A stretch of 64,000 bases of DNA, from contig DASPIB010000001.1 of NCBI GenBank assembly GCA_035629335.1, forward strand, positions 186,001 to 250,000, given 5' to 3'. The notes under the pieces were generated by a model, which saw only the letters and a program-made list of their open reading frames with translations, was not told the origin of the DNA and searched no databases. How positions within the stretch are numbered: the first letter of the stretch is position 1; the number at the start of each line of letters is the position of its first letter. The stretch comes from Verrucomicrobiia bacterium (GTDB lineage: Bacteria > Patescibacteriota > Saccharimonadia > Saccharimonadales > Saccharimonadaceae). The position numbers and the translations under genes were made by a program. Below, in pieces: positions 55,994 through 64,000 of the stretch.

Positions 55994-56371
55994 ATGCAAG
56001 ATGGTAGTGAAGTGGTCTATCACGCTGGTTTTCCGAACCCAGCCGAAACCAGCGATGTGATGGGCCTCAGTTTAGATACATTGATTGTGCAGCACCAAGC
56101 CAGCACGTATTTTTGGCGTCTGACTCCCGAAGCTGCCGAAAGTGTAGGGGTGACCGCCGGCACAATTGCCGTGGTTGATAGGGCGCTACTGCCAAGAAAT
56201 AACGACACCGTGGTGGCGATCATTGATGAGAGCTTTGTTATTCGGCAGTTTCACCGCGACCGACAGACAGAATTCTTAAGCCTGCCGAGTGGCGAAAAAG
56301 AAACAGCCGAGCAAACCAGTGTTTGGGGCGTCGTGACGTATTTGGTACAGCCGATGCGGAAACAGAGGTAG
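55994..56371 (+). CDS. UmuD-like protein lacking the Ser-Lys catalytic dyad
   Basis: Relative of UmuD, the accessory subunit of Y-family polymerase V: the cleavage-site region reads HAGFPNPA (residues 10-17), then LIVQHQASTYFWRL and AVVDRALLPRNNDTVVAIID. By alignment with E. coli UmuD the nucleophile Ser60 falls on Ala47 and the base Lys97 on Arg84, so self-cleavage should be impossible. The 125 residues lack the first part of the UmuD arm. It is followed by umuC after one base. Confidence 0.85.
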   Translation: MQDGSEVVYHAGFPNPAETSDVMGLSLDTLIVQHQASTYFWRLTPEAAESVGVTAGTIAVVDRALLPRNNDTVVAIIDESFVIRQFHRDRQTEFLSLPSGEKETAEQTSVWGVVTYLVQPMRKQR

Positions 56372-56372
56372 T

Positions 56373-57653
56373 ATGGCCCAAAAAGTATTCGCTTTGATTG
56401 ACTGTAATAACTTCTTCGCTTCCTGCGAGCGCGTGTTTCGCCCCGAACTGGCGACTCGGCCGGTGATTGTGCTCAGTAATAACGACGGCTGTGTGGTGGC
56501 GCGCAGCAACGAGGCTAAGGCGCTTGGTATACCGATGGCCGTGCCATTTTTCAAGATTAAAGACGTGGTCCGGACTCACGGCGTGGCGGTATTTTCGGGC
56601 AATTTTGGGCTATATGGCAATATGTCGCAGCGAGTAACGGCGGTTTTATCGGCCATGGCGCCGAATATTGAAGTTTATTCAATTGACGAATCGTTTGTGG
56701 AATTAAGCAGCCTCGCTGGCAACGATTACGCTGCTTGGGCACTGCAAGCCCGAGCCGCTGTGCTGCAGGCAACTGGCATTCCGGTATCGATTGGCGTGGC
56801 GCCTTCAAAAACGCTGGCAAAAGCGGCAGCGACTTTTGCCAAAAAAACCGAAGGCACCGGCGGTGTGCATGTGGCTATCAGCGAAGCTAGTCGCGAGGCA
56901 CTGCTGAAATGGCTGCCCGTTGAAGAGGTGTGGGGGATTGGCTGGCGAACGGCGCCAAAATTACAAGATATTGGCGTGCGCAGTGCCTACGATATCACCA
57001 AACTGTCGGATAAGTTCATTCAAAAATCACTAACCATTAAAGGGCTGGCAACGGCAAAAGAGTTGCGTGGCGAAGCCTGGAGCGGCCTGGAAACCAGTGG
57101 CAAGCGTAAGGATACGATTATGCGCTCGAGTCAGTTTGGCCACGCCGTGCGAGCCTATCATCAGCTCGAAAGCGCGGTGGCAACTTTTGCAGCCCGGGCA
57201 GCCGGAGCTTTACGGCGGCAGGACTCAATTTGTGAAGGAGTGGCGGTCTATTTACGGGTGCGCCAACCCGGCGAGCAGCGCAAATATCAGTATGTGCGAG
57301 CCGTAATTACCGCACCTGAAGCCACAGCGGACACCGGCCGGATTATCGCCATGAGCACCGAAGGCTTAGAGCAGATTTATGATGCTGAGCTGGGGTACGA
57401 TAAAGCTATGGTGACTCTGCTAGGGGTGGGGGACGCTGCTTCGTGGCAGCTATCTTTAACCAGCCCAGATGCCCAGCGTGAGCGGCGGGTGCGGTTGATG
57501 CGCTCGGTTGACGCCCTAAATAAACGGTACGGTGCTAAAACTATTTGGCACGCCACCGAGCGGCCACACTTATCTGACTGGAAGGCGCAGCATAAATGGC
57601 GCAGTTCGCAGTATACGACAAGTTGGAGCCAGTTGCCGCAATTAAGTGTCTGA
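56373..57653 (+). CDS. umuC: Y-family DNA polymerase, UmuC (Pol V catalytic subunit)
   Basis: Translesion polymerase. The first metal site is Asp10 in ALIDCNNFFASCERVF; the catalytic pair Asp105-Glu106 is in YSIDESFVEL; SNNDGCVVARS and SIGVAPSKTLAK are further family motifs. 426 residues, full length, with the UmuC-specific C-terminal region. AGAGG lies a few bases upstream, overlapping the end of the umuD-like gene. It forms a two-gene unit with that gene. Confidence 0.95.
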   Translation: MAQKVFALIDCNNFFASCERVFRPELATRPVIVLSNNDGCVVARSNEAKALGIPMAVPFFKIKDVVRTHGVAVFSGNFGLYGNMSQRVTAVLSAMAPNIEVYSIDESFVELSSLAGNDYAAWALQARAAVLQATGIPVSIGVAPSKTLAKAAATFAKKTEGTGGVHVAISEASREALLKWLPVEEVWGIGWRTAPKLQDIGVRSAYDITKLSDKFIQKSLTIKGLATAKELRGEAWSGLETSGKRKDTIMRSSQFGHAVRAYHQLESAVATFAARAAGALRRQDSICEGVAVYLRVRQPGEQRKYQYVRAVITAPEATADTGRIIAMSTEGLEQIYDAELGYDKAMVTLLGVGDAASWQLSLTSPDAQRERRVRLMRSVDALNKRYGAKTIWHATERPHLSDWKAQHKWRSSQYTTSWSQLPQLSV

Positions 57654-57753
57654 GCCTTGGGCAATTTGTGCTGCTTCCGCTTTGGATTCCAGTGAGAGAG
57701 CCATAATTAACACTTCTTTACTATGTAAATATCGACATACCTTTTACAAAGAC

Positions 57754-57782
57754 TTGCCAGAGAGTGCCAGCAGGCGTATTAT
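57754..57782 (+). promoter_or_regulatory. Promoter TTGCCA-17-TATTAT
   Basis: -35 at 57754-57759 and -10 at 57777-57782, 17 bases apart, 60 bases before the GTG at 57843. Confidence 0.6.
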
Positions 57783-57842
57783 CAGCAGGGCCTGTTAATT
57801 TTAAGGCAGGAAACGACCGAGCTGAAAAGGGAATAGTGAGAA

Positions 57843-58301
57843 GTGACCACTACGGTTATCACGGTGAGCATTCCGCGAGATCGTGTTCTTAGGCTGCAAG
57901 TGTCTTCGGAGCTCGATCCTTTTGTTAAGGGTAGCCTGCCGGTTAGCTTCACGGCTACAAATTTCCGCAGTAAGCCCGAGGTTATGAAAGCTCGAAATCA
58001 GTTGAAACCATCGGTACGCAACGCGATTGCGGGTTTGATTTATGTACCAAACGCGGCTTACGTGGACCTCGAGCCCGATGCTTTCCTGGTTGGGATGCGC
58101 TTACCACGGCTTTATGAAGTGCTAACGAAGTCGGTAGTGGTCGTTCATGAACAACTGAACTTCGTAAAAACCACAGTTGCAGCAGATGGTGGTAATCCCG
58201 GGCTTGCTAAATTGGTTAAGGCTTTGCCGCCTCTTGTTAAGCCAAAACACACTAAGTCGTCTTCATGGGCTACTATCGTGCGTGAAGCGCTGAGGTCGTA
58301 G
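57843..58301 (+). CDS. Protein of unknown function (152 aa)
   Basis: GTG start at 57843 with AGTGAGAA before it (weak ribosome site). Begins VITVSIPRDRVLRLQVSSEL; predicted alpha/beta with hydrophobic strands (KSVVVVHEQLNFVKT) and a basic C-terminus. No family recognised, no membrane helix. It has its own promoter and terminator. Confidence 0.62.
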   Translation: MTTTVITVSIPRDRVLRLQVSSELDPFVKGSLPVSFTATNFRSKPEVMKARNQLKPSVRNAIAGLIYVPNAAYVDLEPDAFLVGMRLPRLYEVLTKSVVVVHEQLNFVKTTVAADGGNPGLAKLVKALPPLVKPKHTKSSSWATIVREALRS

Positions 58302-58307
58302 TGTTAT

Positions 58308-58354
58308 CTCTGTTCGGGTGTAATGAAATTTGTTACATCCGAGCAGAGTTTTTT
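58308..58354 (+). terminator. Intrinsic terminator of the 57843 gene
   Basis: CTCTGTTCGG/CCGAGCAGAG with inner TGTAA/TTACA, then TTTTTTATT. Confidence 0.85.
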
Positions 58355-58355
58355 A

Positions 58356-58384
58356 TTGATTATTAGATTATTTTTTGCTATAAT
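58356..58384 (+). promoter_or_regulatory. Promoter of tRNA-Glu: TTGATT-17-TATAAT
   Basis: -35 at 58356-58361 and a perfect -10 at 58379-58384 with 17-base spacing, 15 bases before the tRNA. Confidence 0.75.
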
Positions 58385-58399
58385 ACCTTCCTGTTAGAT

Positions 58400-58474
<75 letters not shown>

Positions 58475-58490
58475 TGAAATTATTTATACA

Positions 58491-58528
58491 AGAAAGACCA
58501 CGAAGTTTTGTGGTCTTTCTTTTGTTTT
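58491..58528 (+). terminator. Intrinsic terminator after tRNA-Glu
   Basis: An 11-bp perfect stem AGAAAGACCAC/GTGGTCTTTCT, then TTTGTTTT. Confidence 0.88.
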
Positions 58529-58672
58529 ATCCGTGGTGCTTTGACAAAACTTTCTCGTACGGTTTGTATAAAACTGAGGACATCTTTATTTTTGTAAGCA
58601 TATTCTTACTCGTTTTATGCACAGACGTTATTTTCAAGCTGACCTAGTTGCGGTGAACGGTATAATAGGTTC

Positions 58673-59386
58673 ATGATATTAGACATTCTTCTGCCACTTC
58701 TCGGGCTGGCTTTGGTTGATAGCACCAGTATTGGCACGCTGTTGATTCCGCTGTGGTTACTTAGTCGTTCGCGCTTGAACCAAAAGTCAATAGGTATATA
58801 TCTTATTACGATTACCGTCTTCTATTTTTTGCTTGGGGTGGCATTGTTTTATGGGGTAGATTTTTTTAAAACGCTTCTTGCAGCCCCAGCGACTACTCAA
58901 ATGGTTAATTGGCTGCAATTATTTGTCGGGGCCGCTTTGTTAATTCTTAGCTTCAAGCCGAACCGGCCCAAAGATACTCAGCAAGAAGGAAAGATTGCCA
59001 AGCTACGTACAAAATTAGCTTCAGCGGACTCCTCGACTGTGCTCGTAATCGGGTTAGCCTTGACGGCGGGACTTTTAGAGGCAGCGACGATGCTGCCGTA
59101 TTTGGCGGCCATTGGTATTTTAGTTAATGCAAATAGCGAGCCGATTACAGCGATCGGGGTTCTAGCAGTATATTGTGTGGTCATGATTCTTCCGGCGCTT
59201 ATTCTATTTGGGCTTCGGCTGGCGATGCGCGCTAAAATAGAGCCAAAAATAGCCGCAATGGAACGCTGGGCAACGCGGCATTTGACTGGCAGTACTGCCT
59301 GGCTAATAGGTATTGCTGGGTTCTTAATTGCACGGGACGCCTTATGGAGGCTGGGCTTTTTTGATTTAATAATTCCGGGTTCGTAA
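58673..59386 (+). CDS. GAP-family membrane protein (LysE-like fold)
   Basis: Six hydrophobic helices over 237 residues with the two-fold family pattern: LLGLALVDSTSIGTLLIPLW in the first half and AGLLEAATMLPYLAAIGILV in the second. This matches the GAP/sulfolipid-1-addressing protein family, membrane proteins thought to move small or lipid molecules. TATAAT (58661-58666) ends 6 bases before the ATG, with CTGACC 16 bases further up: a leaderless gene with a fair -35. Confidence 0.8.
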   Translation: MILDILLPLLGLALVDSTSIGTLLIPLWLLSRSRLNQKSIGIYLITITVFYFLLGVALFYGVDFFKTLLAAPATTQMVNWLQLFVGAALLILSFKPNRPKDTQQEGKIAKLRTKLASADSSTVLVIGLALTAGLLEAATMLPYLAAIGILVNANSEPITAIGVLAVYCVVMILPALILFGLRLAMRAKIEPKIAAMERWATRHLTGSTAWLIGIAGFLIARDALWRLGFFDLIIPGS

Positions 59387-59450
59387 TTCTATCGAGATCG
59401 CCACAGTGATTTTAGATAGCTTGCTTTGCTTCTTGTGAACTTAATTTAAA

Positions 59451-59482
59451 CTGGGTTCTCGCAAAAATTTGCAAGAACCCAG
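59451..59482 (-). terminator. Hairpin after the 59497 gene
   Basis: A 15-bp stem with one non-Watson-Crick position that is G-U only on the minus strand, 14 bases beyond the stop codon at 59497. Confidence 0.7.
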
Positions 59483-59496
59483 GAGAACGACTAAGC

Positions 59497-59772
59497 TCAG
59501 CGGCCCTTTTGCGCTGCCTTATAGCGCTGTAGCCATTCCGTAAGCGTCCAGCCGAGCGACTCCAGGCGCTCATCTCGCTTTTGGGTGGCAGCCTTAATAC
59601 TGGCGTTTTTGGTCGGATTAACCTGCTCCGCTCGCCAATCATTAAGTTTTTCGGGTCGAATATTGCTGGGCGTCATTGTAATGGCAGCGATTTGTGCTAA
59701 TTGTACCGCTTCATCGAGTGCCTGCTGTGCCTTGGTAAGAGCTTCAAGGGCGGCGCGATTAAGCTCGGTCAT
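59497..59772 (-). CDS. Small helical protein of unknown function (91 aa)
   Basis: ATG at 59772 with GGAGG upstream. Almost entirely helical: RAALEALTKAQQALDEAVQL and a second helical stretch, LGWTLTEWLQRYKAAQK. It may form a helical hairpin or coiled coil. No family recognised; monocistronic with its own terminator. Confidence 0.62.
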   Translation of the reverse strand: MTELNRAALEALTKAQQALDEAVQLAQIAAITMTPSNIRPEKLNDWRAEQVNPTKNASIKAATQKRDERLESLGWTLTEWLQRYKAAQKGR

Positions 59773-59955
59773 CTTTTAACCTCCGTTTGTGCGGACGATG
59801 GCTGCGCGAGACCTGTCTCTAGTGAGCGGCGGTGCGGCCTCGCAGCCTAGGATAGCATACTATTTCATCAAAAAGTAGCTCTACCTGCCGATGATTGGCG
59901 GGTGTAGTAGTAAAAAGCCGGGAGCAATGCTCGACCGGCTTGGTTTGGCCTCCCG

Positions 59956-59990
59956 TGGCGCTTGTTGATCGTCGTTGTCGACAAGCGCCA
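59956..59990 (-). terminator. 10-bp hairpin after the 60000 gene
   Basis: TGGCGCTTGT/ACAAGCGCCA perfect stem, 9 bases beyond the stop at 60000. The stretch 59773-59955 holds no convincing gene. Confidence 0.65.
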
Positions 59991-59999
59991 TCTTCTGTT

Positions 60000-60344
60000 C
60001 TACCGGAGACGATATTTCATGGTGCGGTTTCGGTGGAGCTGGAAGCGGTCGATCATTCGCTGGCGAATAACCATGATATTAGCACCGATGAGCACGACTT
60101 CCGCACACCACAGCACGATTGCAAACCAAACCGCAAACAACTCATAGGCATCCAGAGTGGGTGCGCTGTTGTTGCGCAGCGTGGCGATGTCCCCGCTCGT
60201 TTTCTCGAGCGCAGCAAAGAGAAGGGCGATTGCAAAGCTGTTCAGCAGGTCTAAACCCAGCGCCAACAGCGGGCTTGGCCGCTTAGGCTGACGGAGGCCA
60301 TGAAATAGCCGCTTCTTCTGTGAGACAGGCTGATCGACGCTCAT
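60000..60344 (-). CDS. Small membrane protein (114 aa)
   Basis: A basic N-terminus (QKKRLFHGLRQPKRP), a first hydrophobic segment (LDLLNSFAIALLFAALE), a short polar loop, a second helix (YELFAVWFAIVLWCAEVVLI) and a strongly basic tail. No family recognised. GAGTAATC precedes the ATG at 60344. Confidence 0.6.
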   Translation of the reverse strand: MSVDQPVSQKKRLFHGLRQPKRPSPLLALGLDLLNSFAIALLFAALEKTSGDIATLRNNSAPTLDAYELFAVWFAIVLWCAEVVLIGANIMVIRQRMIDRFQLHRNRTMKYRLR

Positions 60345-60482
60345 CTGATTACTCTTTTCGGTCGAATGATGGGAAAGTGCCTTATCTATATAATAACATA
60401 ATTATTGTGCATTCACAAGTATGTGTAAGAACAGTTGCGGGGCTCTAGAAAGCACAGTTTAATCTGGGGCAAGCAATAAAAG

Positions 60483-60515
60483 AGCGGAAGACGACCTTTA
60501 AGATCATCTTCCGCT
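60483..60515 (-). terminator. Intrinsic terminator of the 60521 gene
   Basis: The stem AGCGGAAGA/TCTTCCGCT extends with G-U pairs on the minus strand, then CTTTTATT. Confidence 0.75.
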
Positions 60516-60520
60516 AAAAG

Positions 60521-61606
60521 CTACACCCTTACTTCTTGGGCGATGCCGTACACTCGCTCAAGCTCATTCCTGCTGGCGCGAGCGTTGCCGCAGGGGGTTG
60601 CAAGTGCAAAGTGCTGTACGCCTTGTGCGCGCAGTAGCTCGCGCAACGTGCCGGTGAGGTTTGTCGTTCGCTCAAGCGAAAGCTTCGGATGAAGAATGCC
60701 GAGCGCCATCCAAAAATCAAGATTGGCCGGAATTTCCAACTGCTTGAAAGTTCGGTACGTCTGCGGACCCTCGGCGGGCGCATTTTTGCCATCGCAGTGC
60801 GGAGTGTGAATTGCCGCCAACTGCCAGCCCTGCTGCCACACCGGCAGTGCAAGCAAGCCGTTCATCAACAGTACGATCGACTCCAGCGACTGCAGCGGCT
60901 TCGGCACCACTGCGCGGTGCTTCAAATCGCCCCAGCACAGATGAAACGCAATACGGGTACCCTTGGGAAGTTGCCGGATGACCCGTTCGATACTTTGTAC
61001 GAACTTTTGAACCAACTTACGCTTAGCTTCTTGACCAGGTGCGTAGGCAATGAGGGCAAGCTCAGCCGGCAGCTCAAACTGTACGATGGTGGCGCTGAGC
61101 TTGTCGGGTGTCAGCATCTTCCGGAGTTCCTCGGCCAGCCGACGCTCAAGCAGCTCAAGGTGAGTAATTACCCCTGAAAAGAAGCTCAAACCGAAAGCCG
61201 ATGGAGCGCCACGCATGAATGTGGCATCGATTTGCCTCTGCTTTATAACTGCCTCCACTACCTTTCGGTCTTGGAGCGCCCAGTCGCCATAATGCAACCG
61301 AGGCTTGTCGACAGGTACAGTTGGCTTTGTAACGGCTGTCAGTACGGTCCCCTTCAGCAAGCGAATGGCGAAATCGGCGTACCGATTGCCCTCCATGGCA
61401 AGCGTGCTGCTTCCAGTCAGCTCGCGGTGAATCTCTCGGCTCTGCCAAACCACCCAGTTATCTTCCTGGGGGATGCGCCATTCACCGCCACCAAGCGCCA
61501 GCGGGTTGTGAACCAGCGCCAGCATGGCACGAAGGTGATCTTCTGCGCTTGGCCCGCCGTATTTGGGGTAACTTCCGGTCAGATAGATGGGCAGTTGGCT
61601 AGCCAT
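60521..61606 (-). CDS. MetE/UROD-like TIM-barrel protein
   Basis: The N-terminus LPIYLTGSYPKYGGPSAEDH, the internal GTRIAFHLCWGDLKH and the C-terminal FALATPCGNARASRNELERV follow the order of the cobalamin-independent methionine synthase/uroporphyrinogen decarboxylase-like barrel, where H-x-C and a late Cys bind zinc. At 361 residues it is the size of stand-alone MetE C-terminal-like proteins; the exact substrate is unknown. GAGGAGGAG precedes the ATG at 61606. Confidence 0.68.
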   Translation of the reverse strand: MASQLPIYLTGSYPKYGGPSAEDHLRAMLALVHNPLALGGGEWRIPQEDNWVVWQSREIHRELTGSSTLAMEGNRYADFAIRLLKGTVLTAVTKPTVPVDKPRLHYGDWALQDRKVVEAVIKQRQIDATFMRGAPSAFGLSFFSGVITHLELLERRLAEELRKMLTPDKLSATIVQFELPAELALIAYAPGQEAKRKLVQKFVQSIERVIRQLPKGTRIAFHLCWGDLKHRAVVPKPLQSLESIVLLMNGLLALPVWQQGWQLAAIHTPHCDGKNAPAEGPQTYRTFKQLEIPANLDFWMALGILHPKLSLERTTNLTGTLRELLRAQGVQHFALATPCGNARASRNELERVYGIAQEVRV

Positions 61607-61762
61607 AGCTCCTCCTCGGAGTTGTTGGTGTGCTCAGATACTTATAGTAGCCAGTTGGTGGGGGCTTCGTCAACTGCGGTACTTATAAAACTTACAAAAA
61701 AGTAAGTTCTTGCGATATATTTTGTAGGTATTATTATAAAAAGGTAAATAAGGAGGAATCTT

Positions 61763-62155
61763 ATGAATCCGGTAACATGGTTTAGTATACCCGCTGATGA
61801 CACCGAAAAAGCTACGGCGTTTTACAATAAAGCATTTGGCTGGGACATTCAGCCGCTCACTACCGAAGATAATAGCGACTTTGACTACAACGTCGCGCTA
61901 AATTCACAAAGTGATGAGAATTTTGACCCGCTGGAGCGAGCGCGGGTGAATGGCTGTATTGTCAAGAAGGCGACTGGCATTACCACACCAGTCGTGCTTG
62001 TCGAAGTTGACGATCTTGACCAAGCGATCGCCAAAGTAACTGCCGCCGGCGGTACGGTGGAATCAGAGAAAATCCCGATGAAATCACTCAACGGTGTATT
62101 TGTGTTGGTGAAAGATCCGGAAGGCAACATGATCGAGGTATTTGCGTCAAACTAA
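61763..62155 (+). CDS. VOC-family (glyoxalase/bleomycin-resistance-like) protein
   Basis: 130 residues with two beta-alpha-beta-beta-beta repeats: VTWFSIPADDTEKATAFYNK then, in the second half, PVVLVEVDDLDQAIAKVTAA and DPEGNMIEVFAS, where the final Glu is the usual metal ligand. Substrate unknown. AAGGAGG precedes the ATG. It overlaps the convergent permease gene by four bases. Confidence 0.86.
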   Translation: MNPVTWFSIPADDTEKATAFYNKAFGWDIQPLTTEDNSDFDYNVALNSQSDENFDPLERARVNGCIVKKATGITTPVVLVEVDDLDQAIAKVTAAGGTVESEKIPMKSLNGVFVLVKDPEGNMIEVFASN

Positions 62156-63780
62156 GTTGTCATATCGCGGGAGGTAAAGCGCCAGATGCCGGCTAACCCT
62201 GCCGCGATGCCTATCCCGCTGAGTACTAACAGTGGTAGTGCTGCAAATTGTTCGGCCGGTAACTGCGGAATATGAGTGAGCGGCGATAACTGCTCGACCC
62301 AAGTTGGGAACTGTAGCAATTGGCTGAACTGTAAGATAAAGTAACTCGCAGCAAACAATAACCAGGAAGCGGCCGCAGCTCCCGCGGGGAACCAGCCCAA
62401 GGCCAGTAAAGTTAGCCCGACGAATAGCAGTACAGCCGGGAAATAATTTAGCGTTGCCAGTAACAGACCGCCTGTTTGCTGCAATGGTTCGCCGATTACA
62501 AGGCCATAAGTGAGCCCAGCAGTAGCTCCGGCCACAATGAGCAGCAGAAACGCACCAATAGCCACCAGTACAGCGTGACTAATAAAGATTGTTGAACGGT
62601 GCGTCTGCGTGGCAAGGTGCATTTCCAGATGCCCCGATGCTTCTTCGGATCGCACACGAAGCGTGGCTTGAATCGAATACGCGACAGCGGCCACGCCAAA
62701 CAGTAGCAGCGCAAATGAGAGGTAGGCCTCGGTTAAACTAGCGGTACCACCAAGGGCGGCAATAATTTGTGCTGTTTGTTCGGAATTTTCTGAGAACTTA
62801 CCAACTTCTTCGGCGACAGCACCAAGCGTCACAGCTAAAACGCTGATTCCAACACACCAGCCCAGCCAAATGCCGCGCTGCAACCTAAACGCCAGGCCAA
62901 AAGTACTTAAAAGATAGCCGCGAGCAGTGGCCCGCCCGGATTTGCTTGGCAGAAGCCCAGTGCCGAGATCGCGCCGAGAGGCGAGCCAGTAGCCAAGTGC
63001 AAGAAAGGCTATACATATGGCAACCAAAATGCCGATAACCCACCATTGGTTCTCGGCAAACGGCCGAGCATTACGAGCAATGCCAATGGGCGATAACCAT
63101 GATAACCAGCCACTCGTGGCACTGACGCCGCCAGGTTGTGCTTCGCCTTGAATATCACCGAGAGCCCGCACCAGAAAAGCTGCACCGATAGTGGCGGCAG
63201 CCAGGCCATTAGCAGCCCGGGCAGTGCGCGTAAGCTGAGCGGTGACAGCGGCAATGCCGGCGAACGACAGGCTAATAAAAGTCATGGCAGTTCCAGCCAA
63301 TAGCGAACCAGAGAAGGGCAGGCCGTGTAAGACAAAACTAAGCGCCACCGCACCGCCTATAAGCACGGCAAAGCCCGCCGCTATCACCAGTGCCGCTGTT
63401 AAGGGTACGTGCCGGCCGATAACTGCCGCACCCAAAAGTTCCATCCGCCCATGTTCTTCATTCTGGCGGGTGTGGCGGATAACCAGTAGGGTTGTCGCGA
63501 GCGCCACAAAAATCGCAAAAAAGGTGAAAGTTTCCGTGAAGGCTACCGAACCCAAGCTATCGCCCAGCACTGGCCCATTAAAAGCGATCGCCACCGTACT
63601 GACCGCTGAAGTTGTGGCATAGGCGGCACGTTCGGCTGGGCTGCCGCCGTAAACTTCGACAACACTCGCCGTTAGCGCAAAAAACATCCCTGCGAGTAGC
63701 AATATGGTTAGCGGTAGCTTTAAGCGATCGCGGCGTAGGGCGAGACGAATTACTTTCCCTAGGCCAGTAAAAGCTGCCAT
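62152..63780 (-). CDS. ABC transporter permease, polyketide-antibiotic exporter type
   Basis: About twelve membrane helices in 542 residues, in two similar halves, beginning FTGLGKVIRLALRRDRLKLP; RHTRQNEEHGRMELLGA in the first half and RVRSEEASGHLEMHLATQT in the second are the repeated cytoplasmic signatures of this actinobacterial-type exporter (COG3559-like). The ATPase gene lies immediately upstream, its stop overlapping this start (TAATG), so the two form a transporter. Likely drug, lipid or peptide export. Confidence 0.85.
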   Translation of the reverse strand: MAAFTGLGKVIRLALRRDRLKLPLTILLLAGMFFALTASVVEVYGGSPAERAAYATTSAVSTVAIAFNGPVLGDSLGSVAFTETFTFFAIFVALATTLLVIRHTRQNEEHGRMELLGAAVIGRHVPLTAALVIAAGFAVLIGGAVALSFVLHGLPFSGSLLAGTAMTFISLSFAGIAAVTAQLTRTARAANGLAAATIGAAFLVRALGDIQGEAQPGGVSATSGWLSWLSPIGIARNARPFAENQWWVIGILVAICIAFLALGYWLASRRDLGTGLLPSKSGRATARGYLLSTFGLAFRLQRGIWLGWCVGISVLAVTLGAVAEEVGKFSENSEQTAQIIAALGGTASLTEAYLSFALLLFGVAAVAYSIQATLRVRSEEASGHLEMHLATQTHRSTIFISHAVLVAIGAFLLLIVAGATAGLTYGLVIGEPLQQTGGLLLATLNYFPAVLLFVGLTLLALGWFPAGAAAASWLLFAASYFILQFSQLLQFPTWVEQLSPLTHIPQLPAEQFAALPLLVLSGIGIAAGLAGIWRFTSRDMTT

Positions 63781-64000
63781 TAATTATCCTCCGAGCCTTC
63801 GCCGTAGTGCTTCAAAAACAGTTCTTCAAGCGTTGGCGGCGTGGCGGTAAGGCTGGTAATGGTAAACTTCGCTAAATGGCGCATTACTTCGTCAAGGCTG
63901 GCGGGCTCTACTTTTAAGCGTGCATGGGTGCCGCGCTGTTCAATATCGAAGGCGCCGGGAATGGTTTCCAGTTTGCTAATCGGCTGCTCGGTGCGCACTT
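63780..64000 (-). CDS. ABC transporter ATPase, C-terminal part only
   Basis: Truncated by the right edge; the last 73 or so codons are present. They encode the beta-rich tail after the nucleotide-binding domain and end in PPTLEELFLKHYGEG, the usual end of DrrA/ABC-2-type ATPases. The partner permease follows directly. Confidence 0.82.
   Translation of the reverse strand, partial: VRTEQPISKLETIPGAFDIEQRGTHARLKVEPASLDEVMRHLAKFTITSLTATPPTLEELFLKHYGEGSEDN

Overview
The window most likely comes from a Candidate Phyla Radiation (Patescibacteria) bacterium, probably a Saccharibacteria (TM7) member. This is an inference from gene content. It has type IV prepilins, a peptidoglycan and undecaprenyl-phosphate pathway (murB, uppS, a polyprenyl synthetase), sortase-type surface proteins, many tiny proteins of unknown function, and few biosynthetic genes beyond glyA and folD. 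TGA is used as an ordinary stop (for example before wecB), so this is not a TGA=Gly lineage. All four tRNA genes encode their 3' CCA.

Layout. 1-7.6 kb: start of an XRE regulator, glyA, a minus-strand block murB plus four prepilin genes, then uppS and a polyprenyl diphosphate synthase. 7.6-12 kb: small unknown genes among tRNA-Arg(UCG), tRNA-Arg(CCG) and tRNA-Lys(CUU). 12-21 kb: an APH-like kinase gene of foreign look behind tRNA-Lys, then a polysaccharide cluster (wzm-wzt exporter, glycosyltransferases, wecB). 21-34 kb: small enzymes (P-loop kinase-like, GNAT, deaminase, 2H phosphoesterase, two HD proteins, an EEP-family hydrolase), a 1365-residue LamG/Ig-like sortase-anchored protein, and a secreted beta-propeller protein. 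34.8-38.6 kb: Ku, LigD and a degenerate Nudix protein. 38.6-47.9 kb: more small proteins, a two-domain nucleotide-processing-like protein, an HD protein facing a TrmB-type regulator, a histidine phosphatase, a flavin reductase-like protein, folD, a receiver-only response regulator and a methyltransferase. 48-54 kb: a 7TM histidine kinase, an LPATG surface protein with a strong promoter, and an MFS transporter. 54-58 kb: a Pro-rich anchored protein, a structured small gene, and a UmuD-like/UmuC pair. 58-64 kb: tRNA-Glu(UUC), a GAP-family membrane protein, small proteins, a MetE/UROD-like protein, a VOC protein, and an antibiotic-exporter-type ABC transporter that runs off the right edge.

The most striking signal is a family of two intergenic elements, at 5540-5676 (minus orientation) and 55811-55945 (plus orientation). 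Both fold as the same three-way junction. The three helices have unrelated sequences in the two copies but stay paired. The junctions (ACTGT, AGCCGAACGCT, AAAAGWGTG) and loops (GCAAT, CCRGTGA) are almost identical. That is the pattern expected of a conserved structured RNA or folded-DNA element. One copy lies just upstream of murB and the other just upstream of the umuD-like/umuC pair.

Expression signals fall into two styles. About 18 genes have a TATAAT-like box ending 6-9 bases before the start codon (leaderless transcripts), usually without a good -35. Many of the small unknown genes instead have good -35/-10 pairs, a Shine-Dalgarno site and a long, nearly perfect terminator hairpin. DNA-damage functions (Ku, LigD, UmuC) and cell-surface functions (pili, polysaccharide, anchored proteins) dominate the recognisable content.
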